From CAIWHR01 sp963813415 (GTDB lineage Bacteria > Pseudomonadota > Gammaproteobacteria > Burkholderiales > Casimicrobiaceae), in contig CAWEYW010000009.1 in the NCBI GenBank assembly GCA_963813415.1, positions 62,001 to 126,000 on the forward strand: DNA of 64,000 nt, given 5' to 3'. Shown piece after piece: positions 1 to 6,946 of this stretch (position 1 is its first letter; each line of letters begins with the position of its first letter). The notes under the pieces were generated by a model. That model was not told the origin of the DNA, made no database searches, and was given only the letters and a program-made list of their open reading frames with translations. A program made the position numbers and the translations under genes.

Positions 1-850
1 GCACGAACACGTTCTTGCGGCCTTCCATGTTGAGGTGATTACGATTCGTCGGAATCCAGCCGCCCTGGCCCATCCCGTTCTTCTCGATCACTTCCATGCC
101 GCGGTGCGCCGGAATGGAGATCAGGAGGTCGAACGGCGCCTCGGTGCCTTCCTCGCTGCGGACCACTTTCTTTTCGCCGTCGACCTCCTTCATGTTGAAG
201 AGCGTTTCGTACGTGATGCCGAGCCGATCGAACTCGGGTGCTGCCCACTTCGCGACGTTCTCGAGGCTGTGCACGCGACCGATGGGGTACGTGTAATGCA
301 GCTGCACCTTGTCGATGATCCCGCGATCCTTGAAATAGTCGTAAAGCATGAAGGTGATCTCGAGCGGCGCCATGGGGCATTTGTGCGGCACGCCAACCGC
401 AATGACCACCTTGCCACCCTGGAAGCTCTGCAGCCGCTTGAACATCTTGATCGCGGTGGCTTCGGTGTAGAAGGTTTCAGAATTCTCGACGAGCCCGGGA
501 ATCGTCTCGGGCACCATGCGTGACCCGGTGGCGATGGCGAGCACGTCGTAATCGATGGTGCGACCCGATTTCGTCTTCACCTGATTCTGATCGAGCAGAA
601 ACTGTTCGACCGGATCGACGACGAGATTGATGCTCGGCTCGAGGAGGCTTGCCTGATCACGATAGAGCTCGTCCGGCGTCATGCGCCCGAACGCGAGGTA
701 CAGGAGGCCCGGCTGATACATGTGCTGCTCGGACGCGGTCACCATGGTGAGGCGCGCCTTGCCCGTCTTGAGCTCGACCGGAAGCCGGCGGGCGAGATTG
801 TTCGCCAGGATCGTCCCGCCCATGCCGCCACCTATGATGACTATCTTCAC
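1..850 (-). CDS. sulfide:quinone oxidoreductase-like FAD/NAD(P)-dependent oxidoreductase (3' part missing)
   Basis: A flavoprotein disulfide reductase-like enzyme; the family oxidises sulfide or a persulfide and passes electrons to quinone at the membrane. The visible 283 residues begin with the FAD-binding Rossmann motif GGGMGG (about 7-12). The second nucleotide motif ATGSR lies near 108, and Cys158 sits in PHKCPMAP, which matches the second redox cysteine of SQR. No cysteine is visible near residue 128, where classical SQRs carry the first one, so it may be a divergent SQR, a flavocytochrome-c-like subunit or a related ferredoxin/NAD reductase. The start is GTG at 850, 3 bases behind a strong AGGAGG. 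The C-terminus lies outside the window. It is followed upstream by tusA- and dsrE-like genes on the same strand, which supports a sulfur role. Confidence 0.8.
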   Translation of the reverse strand, partial: MKIVIIGGGMGGTILANNLARRLPVELKTGKARLTMVTASEQHMYQPGLLYLAFGRMTPDELYRDQASLLEPSINLVVDPVEQFLLDQNQVKTKSGRTIDYDVLAIATGSRMVPETIPGLVENSETFYTEATAIKMFKRLQSFQGGKVVIAVGVPHKCPMAPLEITFMLYDYFKDRGIIDKVQLHYTYPIGRVHSLENVAKWAAPEFDRLGITYETLFNMKEVDGEKKVVRSEEGTEAPFDLLISIPAHRGMEVIEKNGMGQGGWIPTNRNHLNMEGRKNVFV

Positions 851-879
851 ACGTCCTCCTTCCGGGGTTCACCCGTTCG

Positions 880-1107
880 TCACTTCGCTTTCTTGACCGT
901 GATGTGCCAGACGCCGGCCTCTTCCCGGCTGTCGATGACTTCATGGCCGACCTTGCGAATCCACTCAGGTACATCCTTGGCCGAGCCCTTGTCGCTCGAC
1001 ATGAGTTCGACCTCGTCGCCGACCTGCGCGAGCTTCATGCCGGCGATGAGCTCCATCAACGGCCCCGGACAGAAGCTGCCACGGGCATCGATCGTTCGTT
1101 TCGCCAT
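880..1107 (-). CDS. TusA/SirA-family sulfur carrier protein
   Basis: A 75-residue sulfur-relay protein of the TusA/SirA/YedF family, which carries persulfide sulfur on a single cysteine. The diagnostic motif is CPGP at residues 13-16 (CPxP in the family), following the N-terminal strand that ends in ARGSF. The length is typical of the family. It lies 29 bases upstream of the SQR-like gene and 18 bases downstream of a DsrE-family gene on the same strand, so the three are probably one transcript. In such clusters TusA and DsrE exchange sulfur released by sulfide or sulfane oxidation; that partnership is inferred from context. A second TusA gene lies at 2802 on the other strand. Confidence 0.88.
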   Translation of the reverse strand: MAKRTIDARGSFCPGPLMELIAGMKLAQVGDEVELMSSDKGSAKDVPEWIRKVGHEVIDSREEAGVWHITVKKAK

Positions 1108-1125
1108 TACCCCTCCGCGTGCCCT

Positions 1126-1521
1126 CTAGAACGACAGCAGCTGACCATTGCCCGCGTCGTCCAGGAACTTGGTGAGACCCATTGACTCTCCAAGATAGGA
1201 CTCCAGCGCGTCCTGCTGGAGGTCCATGACATCCATCGCCATCGAGCACGGCGAGATCCTCGCGCTGCCCAGCGTCACCGCCTGCTCGAACAGTGTCTTG
1301 AAATCGGGCATGTTCTTCTCGGCCATGAGCCTGCCGAAGGCGCCCTCCGGCTCCGGCGCCGAGGCGGTGTTCCTGATGAAGAACTGCAGTGCATTCATCG
1401 ACAGGAACACGTTCACCTGCGTGCCACTGACGGCGCCCACGGCGGCGACCATGGCTGCCATGTGCAACCGCTCACGCGTTGCCGACACCACCACAATGCT
1501 GAGCTTCTGCTCTGCTGTCAT
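1126..1521 (-). CDS. DsrE-family protein (sulfur-relay / peroxiredoxin-like)
   Basis: A 131-residue DsrE/DsrF-like protein. Members have a flavodoxin-like alpha/beta fold and may hold sulfur on a cysteine. Visible are the first strand (SIVVVSATRE), a VNVFLSMNAL strand-turn, and a conserved-looking Cys in ARISPCSMAMDVM near the C-terminus. The open frame extends further upstream, but the ATG at 1521 is chosen because it begins the recognisable fold and has a GGAGAAG Shine-Dalgarno just before it. It is the first gene of the leftward dsrE-tusA-SQR group, divergent from the genes starting near 1618. Its exact sulfur donor and acceptor cannot be read from sequence. Confidence 0.8.
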   Translation of the reverse strand: MTAEQKLSIVVVSATRERLHMAAMVAAVGAVSGTQVNVFLSMNALQFFIRNTASAPEPEGAFGRLMAEKNMPDFKTLFEQAVTLGSARISPCSMAMDVMDLQQDALESYLGESMGLTKFLDDAGNGQLLSF

Positions 1522-1617
1522 GACTGGTCTTCTCCGTGACGAATGCGCACGTGCGGCGAAATGACGCAAGGCATCAGCCGACGCGCATAGGGCCCATTGC
1601 CATCCCCGGGAGGAGTA

Positions 1618-1920
1618 ATGTACGACTAACTCTTCGGGTTGAGAAATACCGTGGCGGCATGGGTGGCCGGCGATGAAACAGCAAAACGCAGCGTGTCGAG
1701 CAACGCGCGCGAATATGCATCGTTCCTGCGTGCGCACATCGCCAAGGAAAAGCGGATCCTTTTTCCAACAGCGCTGCGGGTGATTGCGGCGCAGGACGAC
1801 GCTGCGCTAATGGCGGGCTTTGCGCACGTCGAAGATGAGCACGCTGCAGATGCCGCGAAGACGGACCACGCGGCTGCTGCGCAGCACCTCGAGGGCGAGC
1901 TTCTCGCCGAACAACACTGA
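1618..1920 (+). pseudogene. hemerythrin (HHE)-like gene with early stop codon
   Basis: A good Shine-Dalgarno (GGGAGGAG) precedes ATG at 1618, but the third sense codon is followed by TAA at 1627. The same frame then continues open from about 1630 to 1920. The downstream part has an HHE-like helix pair: HIAKEKRILFP, then HVEDEH. These are the His/Glu ligands expected in the second half of a four-helix di-iron hemerythrin domain; the first helices with their His ligand are missing. A TTG at 1639 could restart translation and give a 93-residue product, but it would be half a domain. I read it as a truncated or decayed oxygen/NO-sensing hemerythrin. Confidence 0.5.
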
Positions 1921-2033
1921 GATTCGCTCGTCCATCCCGGCAGGGTGTTGCGCCGGCTTACCTCCTCCAGGCGCTACGCGAAGCGGAGGCAGGCACCGAC
2001 CATGGCCACTACACGGCCGACAGGAGACCATTT

Positions 2034-2561
2034 ATGCGCTTGCTGATCCTTGCCAGTTTCGCCATCATCGCGGCATCCACTTCGCCGAGCAACGCTGCGC
2101 CCGTGCTGATGTCGCCCGACTGGGGCAAGGACGCCTGCGAGGCGTGGAATGCCGATCCGGTACTCACCGACAGGCTGGTCGAAAGCGGCTGGATCAAGAA
2201 TGACAACGGCCGCGGCTTCAAGGTCATGCAACTCTACCGCAGCGATTGCGGGGCGGCGGCCACCGCGGAAATGCGCATCGCATTGAAGGACGGCAAAGCG
2301 GCGTGCGTTTACGGCGGGGTGCCCGAGACGGCGAAGCTCGATGCCGGCGCCGATTACGTCATGTCCGCCGAGACGGCGCGCTGGATCGAGATGGGGAATG
2401 GCGAGTACGGACCCATGCGCGCGATGATGTTCGGCCGCCTCGGCTTCGAAGGTCCGAAGCTCGAGGCGATGGGCAACATGGGACCGTTCGCCAATTTTCT
2501 GCTGCTCGTCGGCAAGGTACCGAGCGAAAGCGCGACGTGTCCGGCCAAGGCCGCGAAATGA
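2034..2561 (+). CDS. exported SCP2 sterol-binding-domain protein
   Basis: A 175-residue protein with an N-terminal signal peptide (hydrophobic residues 2-16, cleavage near SNA-AP at about 21-23), so probably periplasmic. The C-terminal part contains a stretch resembling SCP2/lipid-transfer domains: a KLEAMGNMGPFANFLLLVGKV segment corresponding to the family's KxxGNMxxxxxLxxL strand-helix. Three cysteines are present. No catalytic role is known for such proteins; they bind lipids or hydrophobic ligands. It sits between two TusA/DsrE gene sets, an arrangement I read as part of a sulfur or lipid-linked redox region. The start ATG follows an AGGAGACC Shine-Dalgarno. Confidence 0.7.
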   Translation: MRLLILASFAIIAASTSPSNAAPVLMSPDWGKDACEAWNADPVLTDRLVESGWIKNDNGRGFKVMQLYRSDCGAAATAEMRIALKDGKAACVYGGVPETAKLDAGADYVMSAETARWIEMGNGEYGPMRAMMFGRLGFEGPKLEAMGNMGPFANFLLLVGKVPSESATCPAKAAK

Positions 2562-2671
2562 CGCGGCGCATCCTGCGCGTGCGGTAGCGTTCACGGCTGG
2601 AGGGTATCCATGCGTGCTTCCACGCGGCCTGGCAGGAAAGATCACCCATTCCGCGAAACTCTCCCGAGTTC

Positions 2672-2700
2672 TTGACAAGTACCGCCATCTCGCCTTCAAT
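2672..2700 (+). promoter_or_regulatory. sigma-70-like promoter before the second tusA gene
   Basis: A perfect -35 hexamer TTGACA (2672-2677) is separated by 17 bases from TTCAAT (2695-2700), a 4/6 match to the -10 consensus. It lies about 100 bases before the ATG at 2802 and in a gap between genes. It would drive the tusA-dsrE pair independently of the SCP2-domain gene. No experimental support. Confidence 0.45.
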
Positions 2701-2801
2701 GTAGCGCATATTCGATTTCCCTAATGACTCCGACGACCATGTCGGTCGGCCGGTCAGTTGGGGATGTGCCACTTGCTTTCCTCAAAGGGCTGCCGACGAC
2801 C

Positions 2802-3023
2802 ATGCAAACGCTCGACGCGGTAGGACTCAATTGTCCGCTCCCGATCCTCAAGGCCAAGAAAGCACTGAGCGGTATCGCCATCGGCGACTCGCTCGAAGTG
2901 CGCGCCACCGATCCCGGATCGGTGAAGGACTTCGAGGCGTTCTGCCGACAAACCGGCAACGAGCTCTTGAGCTCGACCAGAGAGGACAAGGTCTTCCGAT
3001 TCGTGATCAAGCGCGCGAAGTGA
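2802..3023 (+). CDS. TusA/SirA-family sulfur carrier protein (second copy)
   Basis: A 73-residue TusA-family protein. The sulfur-carrying CPLP motif follows the typical LDAVGLNCPLPILKAK start, then a helix and the GDSLEVRATDPGSVKDF strand-loop that characterises the family. The start at 2802 gives the normal family length; an in-frame ATG at 2724 would add 26 residues with no TusA character. It differs clearly from the copy at 880-1107 (CPLP against CPGP), so the two are paralogues rather than a recent duplication. It is followed 227 bases later by a DsrE-like gene. Confidence 0.85.
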   Translation: MQTLDAVGLNCPLPILKAKKALSGIAIGDSLEVRATDPGSVKDFEAFCRQTGNELLSSTREDKVFRFVIKRAK

Positions 3024-3250
3024 CGTCGCGCCCGCAGGTGGAGTCCGGTCAGCTGGCGCGGCGCTCGCGGCCCCGCGACCCGCGGATCGAATAGCAGTGG
3101 TTCCGGTAACATCGCCGACGCCTTCCCACGGGCCGTTGCAGGCCGGTCCGAACGATGGCCGCAAGCGGTTGCACAACCCACCGCCACGCAAGGCGGGTCC
3201 GTAGGCTGCCATCACACATTCGCCGACCCGCACGGCCTGGGAGGAGAGAG

Positions 3251-3868
3251 ATGGGTGCAACACCCGACATCACGCTGATCGACGAGATCATCAGGCAGCG
3301 ACTGGACGAGTTGTTGCCGGCGAAGATCGAAGAGAAGCTTGCCGAGCTCAAGGCGGCACGAACGACGTCGCTCACCATCATCGCCACCAAGGGGACGCTC
3401 GACTGGGCCTATCCCCCGTTCATCCTTGCCTCGACCGCAGCGGCGCTTGGCTGGGACGTGTCCGTGTTCTTCACGTTCTATGGCCTGCAGTTGCTCCGCA
3501 AGGACATCTCGCACCTGAAGATCAGCCCACTGGGCAACCCCGGGATGCCCATGAAGATGCCGTTCGGTCCCAAGGGGTTCCGCGCCATCGACTGGAACAT
3601 CCCGAACCTGGTGCAGGCGACCATTCCGGGCTTCGAATCGCTCGCGACGGCGCTCATGAAGAAGACGATCCGCAACAACGGCGTTGCCGACATCACCGAC
3701 TTGCGCAACCTCGCTCTGGAAGCGGGCGTGAAGATGATCGGCTGCCAGATGACGGTGGATCTCTTCGGCTTCACGCACGACGATTTCATCCCCGAAGTGC
3801 AGGAGTACTGCGGCGCTGCGACCTTCCTGCCGATGGCGCAGGAAGCCGACGTGTCGCTCTTCATCTGA
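3251..3868 (+). CDS. DsrE/DsrF/DrsH-like family protein
   Basis: A 205-residue protein of the DsrE/F/DrsH-like family (the type often found beside TusA, SQR and rhodanese genes). A charged coiled N-terminal helix (residues 5-37, with DEIIRQRLDELLPAKIEEKL) precedes the alpha/beta domain. That domain starts with SLTIIATKGTLDWAYPPFI and contains VSVFFTFYGLQLL and KMPFGPKGF, with a conserved Cys in KMIGCQMTVDLFGF near the C-terminus. The start ATG at 3251 has an ideal GGAGGAGAG Shine-Dalgarno; the longer frame from 3155 has none. It probably works with the TusA at 2802 in handling persulfide sulfur; this is inferred from context. Confidence 0.85.
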   Translation: MGATPDITLIDEIIRQRLDELLPAKIEEKLAELKAARTTSLTIIATKGTLDWAYPPFILASTAAALGWDVSVFFTFYGLQLLRKDISHLKISPLGNPGMPMKMPFGPKGFRAIDWNIPNLVQATIPGFESLATALMKKTIRNNGVADITDLRNLALEAGVKMIGCQMTVDLFGFTHDDFIPEVQEYCGAATFLPMAQEADVSLFI

Positions 3869-3904
3869 GTTTCCAGAAAAACTACCACTTGCGAAAGGCA
3901 GGCG

Positions 3905-5251
3905 ATGAGAAATTACGCAGCGGTGTTGGGGGCAGCGGCTGCAGCATGTGCCATGTCCATGAGTGCACAAGCGACCGACGGCTATCTTCCCCACGGCTAC
4001 GGCATGAAGGCAAAAGGCATGGGGGGCGCCTCGGTGGCTGTCGCGCAAGACGCGTTCGGCGGCGCCAACAATCCCGCCACGATGGTGTTCGCGGGTGACC
4101 GCTTCGACGTCGGCGTCGATCTTTTCAGCCCGTGGCGCAAGGCGGAGCGCACCAACGCGTCGGCGTTCGGGGTCGAAGGGTCGGCATCCAGTGACTCGAA
4201 CTACTTCGGGATCCCGGAGCTCGGCTACAACCGCATGATCCGTCCCGACCTGTCGCTCGGCATCAGCATCTTCGGCAATGGCGGCATGAACACTGATTAT
4301 CCCGGCGGGCAGCTCCCGTCCGCGGGCGCGTGTGCGGGGTTCAATCCAAGCCCGGGACCGTACAACCTGCTGTGCGGCAATGGCAGACTGGGCGTCGATC
4401 TGTCGCAACTCACCGTCGCGCCCACGCTGTCGTGGAGATTCGCCCCCAATCACTCGATCGGTATTTCGCCGCTCTTTGCGTATCAGCGGTTCAAGGCCGA
4501 GGGCGTGCAGGCCTTCGACAATCCCGGTCTGTCGACGAGTCCCGGCAACGTTACCAATCGTGGCTACGACAACAGCACCGGCTGGGGTGCGCGCATCGGC
4601 TATTTCGGCCAGATCACGCCTCAGCTTTCCATTGGCGCCACGTACCAGACGCGCCTCTCGATGAGCGAGTTCGACAAGTACCGTGGCTTGTTCGCCGAGC
4701 AGGGCGGTTTCGACATTCCGTCCAACTGGGCGGTCGGCCTGGCTTTCCGCCCCGATCCGCGGTGGTTGCTCGCACTCGATTACGAGCGCGTCAACTACAG
4801 CGACGCGAAGTCCGTCTCCAACCCGGGCGCGCTGCTCCTGCGTTGCGCCAATCCGCTGGGCCCGGATCCGTCGACCTGCCTGGGCGGCTCCAATGGCGCG
4901 GGATTCGGCTGGCGCGATATCGACGTTTTCAAGGTGGGCGCACAGTACGCCGTCAATGCCAACTGGACGGTGCGCGCGGGCTACAACTACAGCCAGAACC
5001 CGATCCGTTCGGAGGACGTCACATTCAACATCCTCGCCCCTGGCGTGATGCAGCACCACGTCACGTTGGGCGCGACCTACGGCTGGGCGAATCAGGAACT
5101 GAGCGGCGCGTTCATGTATGCGTTCAACAACGACGTGACCGGAAGCAGTCTGATGAACAACTTCTTCCCGCCGGGGACGCCTGTGAACATGCAGGAAAAG
5201 ATCCAGATGTACGAGTGGTCGCTGGGGATCCAGTACAGCATCAAGTTCTGA
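3905..5251 (+). CDS. OmpP1/FadL/TodX-family outer-membrane transport protein
   Basis: A 448-residue outer-membrane beta-barrel of the FadL family, which admits long-chain fatty acids or other hydrophobic compounds. It has a signal peptide (residues 1-23, cleavage after AQA), then the family's N-terminal hatch region with GYGMKAKGMGGASVA and AFGGANNPATM. Alternating aromatic strands follow, ending in the C-terminal barrel signature WSLGIQYSIKF with terminal Phe. Length is normal (about 420-470). It lies 36 bases after the DsrE-like gene on the same strand, so could be cotranscribed. The substrate is not evident; sulfur-oxidising and hydrocarbon-degrading bacteria both keep FadL genes in such positions. 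Confidence 0.9.
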   Translation: MRNYAAVLGAAAAACAMSMSAQATDGYLPHGYGMKAKGMGGASVAVAQDAFGGANNPATMVFAGDRFDVGVDLFSPWRKAERTNASAFGVEGSASSDSNYFGIPELGYNRMIRPDLSLGISIFGNGGMNTDYPGGQLPSAGACAGFNPSPGPYNLLCGNGRLGVDLSQLTVAPTLSWRFAPNHSIGISPLFAYQRFKAEGVQAFDNPGLSTSPGNVTNRGYDNSTGWGARIGYFGQITPQLSIGATYQTRLSMSEFDKYRGLFAEQGGFDIPSNWAVGLAFRPDPRWLLALDYERVNYSDAKSVSNPGALLLRCANPLGPDPSTCLGGSNGAGFGWRDIDVFKVGAQYAVNANWTVRAGYNYSQNPIRSEDVTFNILAPGVMQHHVTLGATYGWANQELSGAFMYAFNNDVTGSSLMNNFFPPGTPVNMQEKIQMYEWSLGIQYSIKF

Positions 5252-5430
5252 CGCTCCCCAACAGTCGTGCGAGGGCCACGGCCAGGGCTTCGGCCGCAAC
5301 CGGGCCCTCGACCGACATCGCCTGATCCGCGCCCCAGCGGCGATCGAACTCCGCCGGCGATTCCGCCCCGCGCACCTCGCCGAAGTGGCGCATTCGCGCG
5401 AAGTCCGGGCCGTCCTGCGTGTAGTGTGTA
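5241..5430 (-). pseudogene. antisense remnant of an unidentified protein C-terminus
   Basis: In the 357-base gap between the FadL-type and DUF4071 genes, the minus strand has about 62 codons of protein-like sequence ending at a TGA. It has strongly GC-rich third positions: QDGPDFARMRHFGEVRG, then AEFDRRWGADQAM and PVAAEALAVALARLL. Upstream the reading frame loses coding character, and protein-like sequence continues in another frame (MAEYAAYHYT near 5450), as expected after a frameshift. I do not recognise the family. No start codon or ribosome site is seen. It is probably the tail of a gene cut when the neighbouring island was acquired. Confidence 0.4.
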
Positions 5431-5608
5431 GTGGTACGCCGCGTACTCGGCCATGCGCGCAGTGCAGCGGCCCAGCCGGGCCGCAACGTGGCACGAACAC
5501 GCTGACCCGAGTACGCTCCAGCGTGTCCGTGGCGGACATCGCGCGCGTGCCGCGCCCCAGGCAACGTGCACCTGCGCCGAGGCTGGATCCTGCGCCAGGA
5601 GACGACTG

Positions 5609-6946
5609 ATGCTGCCGCTCTGCTTCGTGCTGATTCCTTTCGGCAAGAAGACGATTGCATCGGGCGCAACCGTGGACTTCGACGCGGTCTACCAGGACCT
5701 GATCGCTCCAGCGGTTGCGGCCTCGGGCATGGAGCCGCTGCGCGCCGACGAGGAGGTCGCCGCCGGCGTCATCGACAACGCGATGCTCGAGCGCCTGATC
5801 CTCTGCGATTTTGCCGTCGCCGACTTGACCGGTGCGAACGCCAACGTCTTCTTCGAGCTGGGAATGCGCCATGGCATCCGACCGGCCACCACCGTCTTGT
5901 TGGCGGGCGCTGAGCACATGCCCGTCGATGTCGCGCCGCTGCGGGCCATGCCGTACCGCGTCGGTGCCGATGGCAAACCGGCGGAGGTCGACGCGGCGCG
6001 CGTAGGCTTGCGCAAACTCCTGGAAGCAGCCAAAGCCGGGCAGGGCGAGCGGAGCGTCGATCGCCCCGTGTTCCAGTTGCTCGACGGGTACGCGGCGCCG
6101 GACATTGCCAGACTCAAGACGGACGTGTTTCGCGATCGCGCGCATTATGCCGTGGAGGTGCGCGACCGACTGGCTGCGGCACGTCGCGCTGGCAAGGATG
6201 CGTTGCACGAGACCGCAGCGACGCTGGGCGAGGTCGGTGACCTCGAGGCAGGGGTCGTGATCGATCTTTACCTCTCCTACCGCGCCGTGAGTGACTGGCA
6301 GGCGATGGTCGACCTCGCCGGCCGCATGCCGGCGCCGCTGGCGCGCAGCGTGATGGTGCGCGAGCAGCTCGGCTTTGCCTTGAATCGGCTCAAGCGCCGC
6401 GACGAGGCGGAGCAGGTGCTGCTCGATGTGATCCACGAGCGTGGCCCGAGCAGCGAAACCAATGGCCTGCTTGGTCGCATCTACAAGGATCGCTGGGAGG
6501 AGGCCCGCGATGCGGGCGAAGCGCTGAACGCCGCGGGCTGGCTCGCCAAGGCGATCGACGCCTATCTCGAGGGGTTCGAAGCCGATTGGCGCGATGCCTA
6601 TCCCGGCATCAACCCGGTTACCCTGATGGAGCTCAGGAATCCGCCCGATCCACGCCGTCTGAAGCTTCTGCCCGTCGTGTCATACGCCGTCGAGCGCCGG
6701 ATCGCGAACCGCACTCCCGATTACTGGGATCACGCGACACGGCTCGAACTCGCGGTACTGGACAAGGACGAGGCCGCAGCGACCGAGGCGGCGGTCAACG
6801 CGCTTGCCGCCGTGCGGGAGAGCTGGGAGCCGGAGACGACCGCGCGCAATCTCGCATTGATCCGCACCGCGCGTGCAGCCAGAAACGAGCAGTACGCCTG
6901 GGCGTCCAACATCGAGGAAGCGCTCGCACGGCGCGCGCGCGGCTGA
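5609..6946 (+). CDS. DUF4071 (TRAFs-binding-like) protein with TIR/deoxyribosyltransferase-like N-terminus
   Basis: A 445-residue protein in two parts. Residues 1-120 look like a nucleotide-handling Rossmann-type domain: FVLIPFGKK at 6-14, then CDFAVADLTGANANVFFELG (66-85). The NxNVxxELG motif with Glu83 is shared with nucleoside 2-deoxyribosyltransferases and related TIR-like folds. Residues about 130-445 are alpha-helical repeats of the DUF4071/MAP3K TRAFs-binding type, containing GLLGRIYKDRW. The ATG at 5609 has AGGAGA upstream; the longer frame from 5453 is not protein-like. It converges on, and overlaps by 217 bases, the giant CHAT gene. Families with this layout occur in prokaryotic conflict systems, so a role as a nucleotide-cleaving effector or signal producer is plausible but inferred. 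Confidence 0.7.
   Translation: MLPLCFVLIPFGKKTIASGATVDFDAVYQDLIAPAVAASGMEPLRADEEVAAGVIDNAMLERLILCDFAVADLTGANANVFFELGMRHGIRPATTVLLAGAEHMPVDVAPLRAMPYRVGADGKPAEVDAARVGLRKLLEAAKAGQGERSVDRPVFQLLDGYAAPDIARLKTDVFRDRAHYAVEVRDRLAAARRAGKDALHETAATLGEVGDLEAGVVIDLYLSYRAVSDWQAMVDLAGRMPAPLARSVMVREQLGFALNRLKRRDEAEQVLLDVIHERGPSSETNGLLGRIYKDRWEEARDAGEALNAAGWLAKAIDAYLEGFEADWRDAYPGINPVTLMELRNPPDPRRLKLLPVVSYAVERRIANRTPDYWDHATRLELAVLDKDEAAATEAAVNALAAVRESWEPETTARNLALIRTARAARNEQYAWASNIEEALARRARG

Noticed and set aside
3212..6436. 1074-codon minus-strand open frame
   Set aside because: It lies under the FadL-type, DsrE-type and DUF4071 genes, has His/Arg/Gln-biased composition and no motifs. It is a shadow of GC-rich genes.
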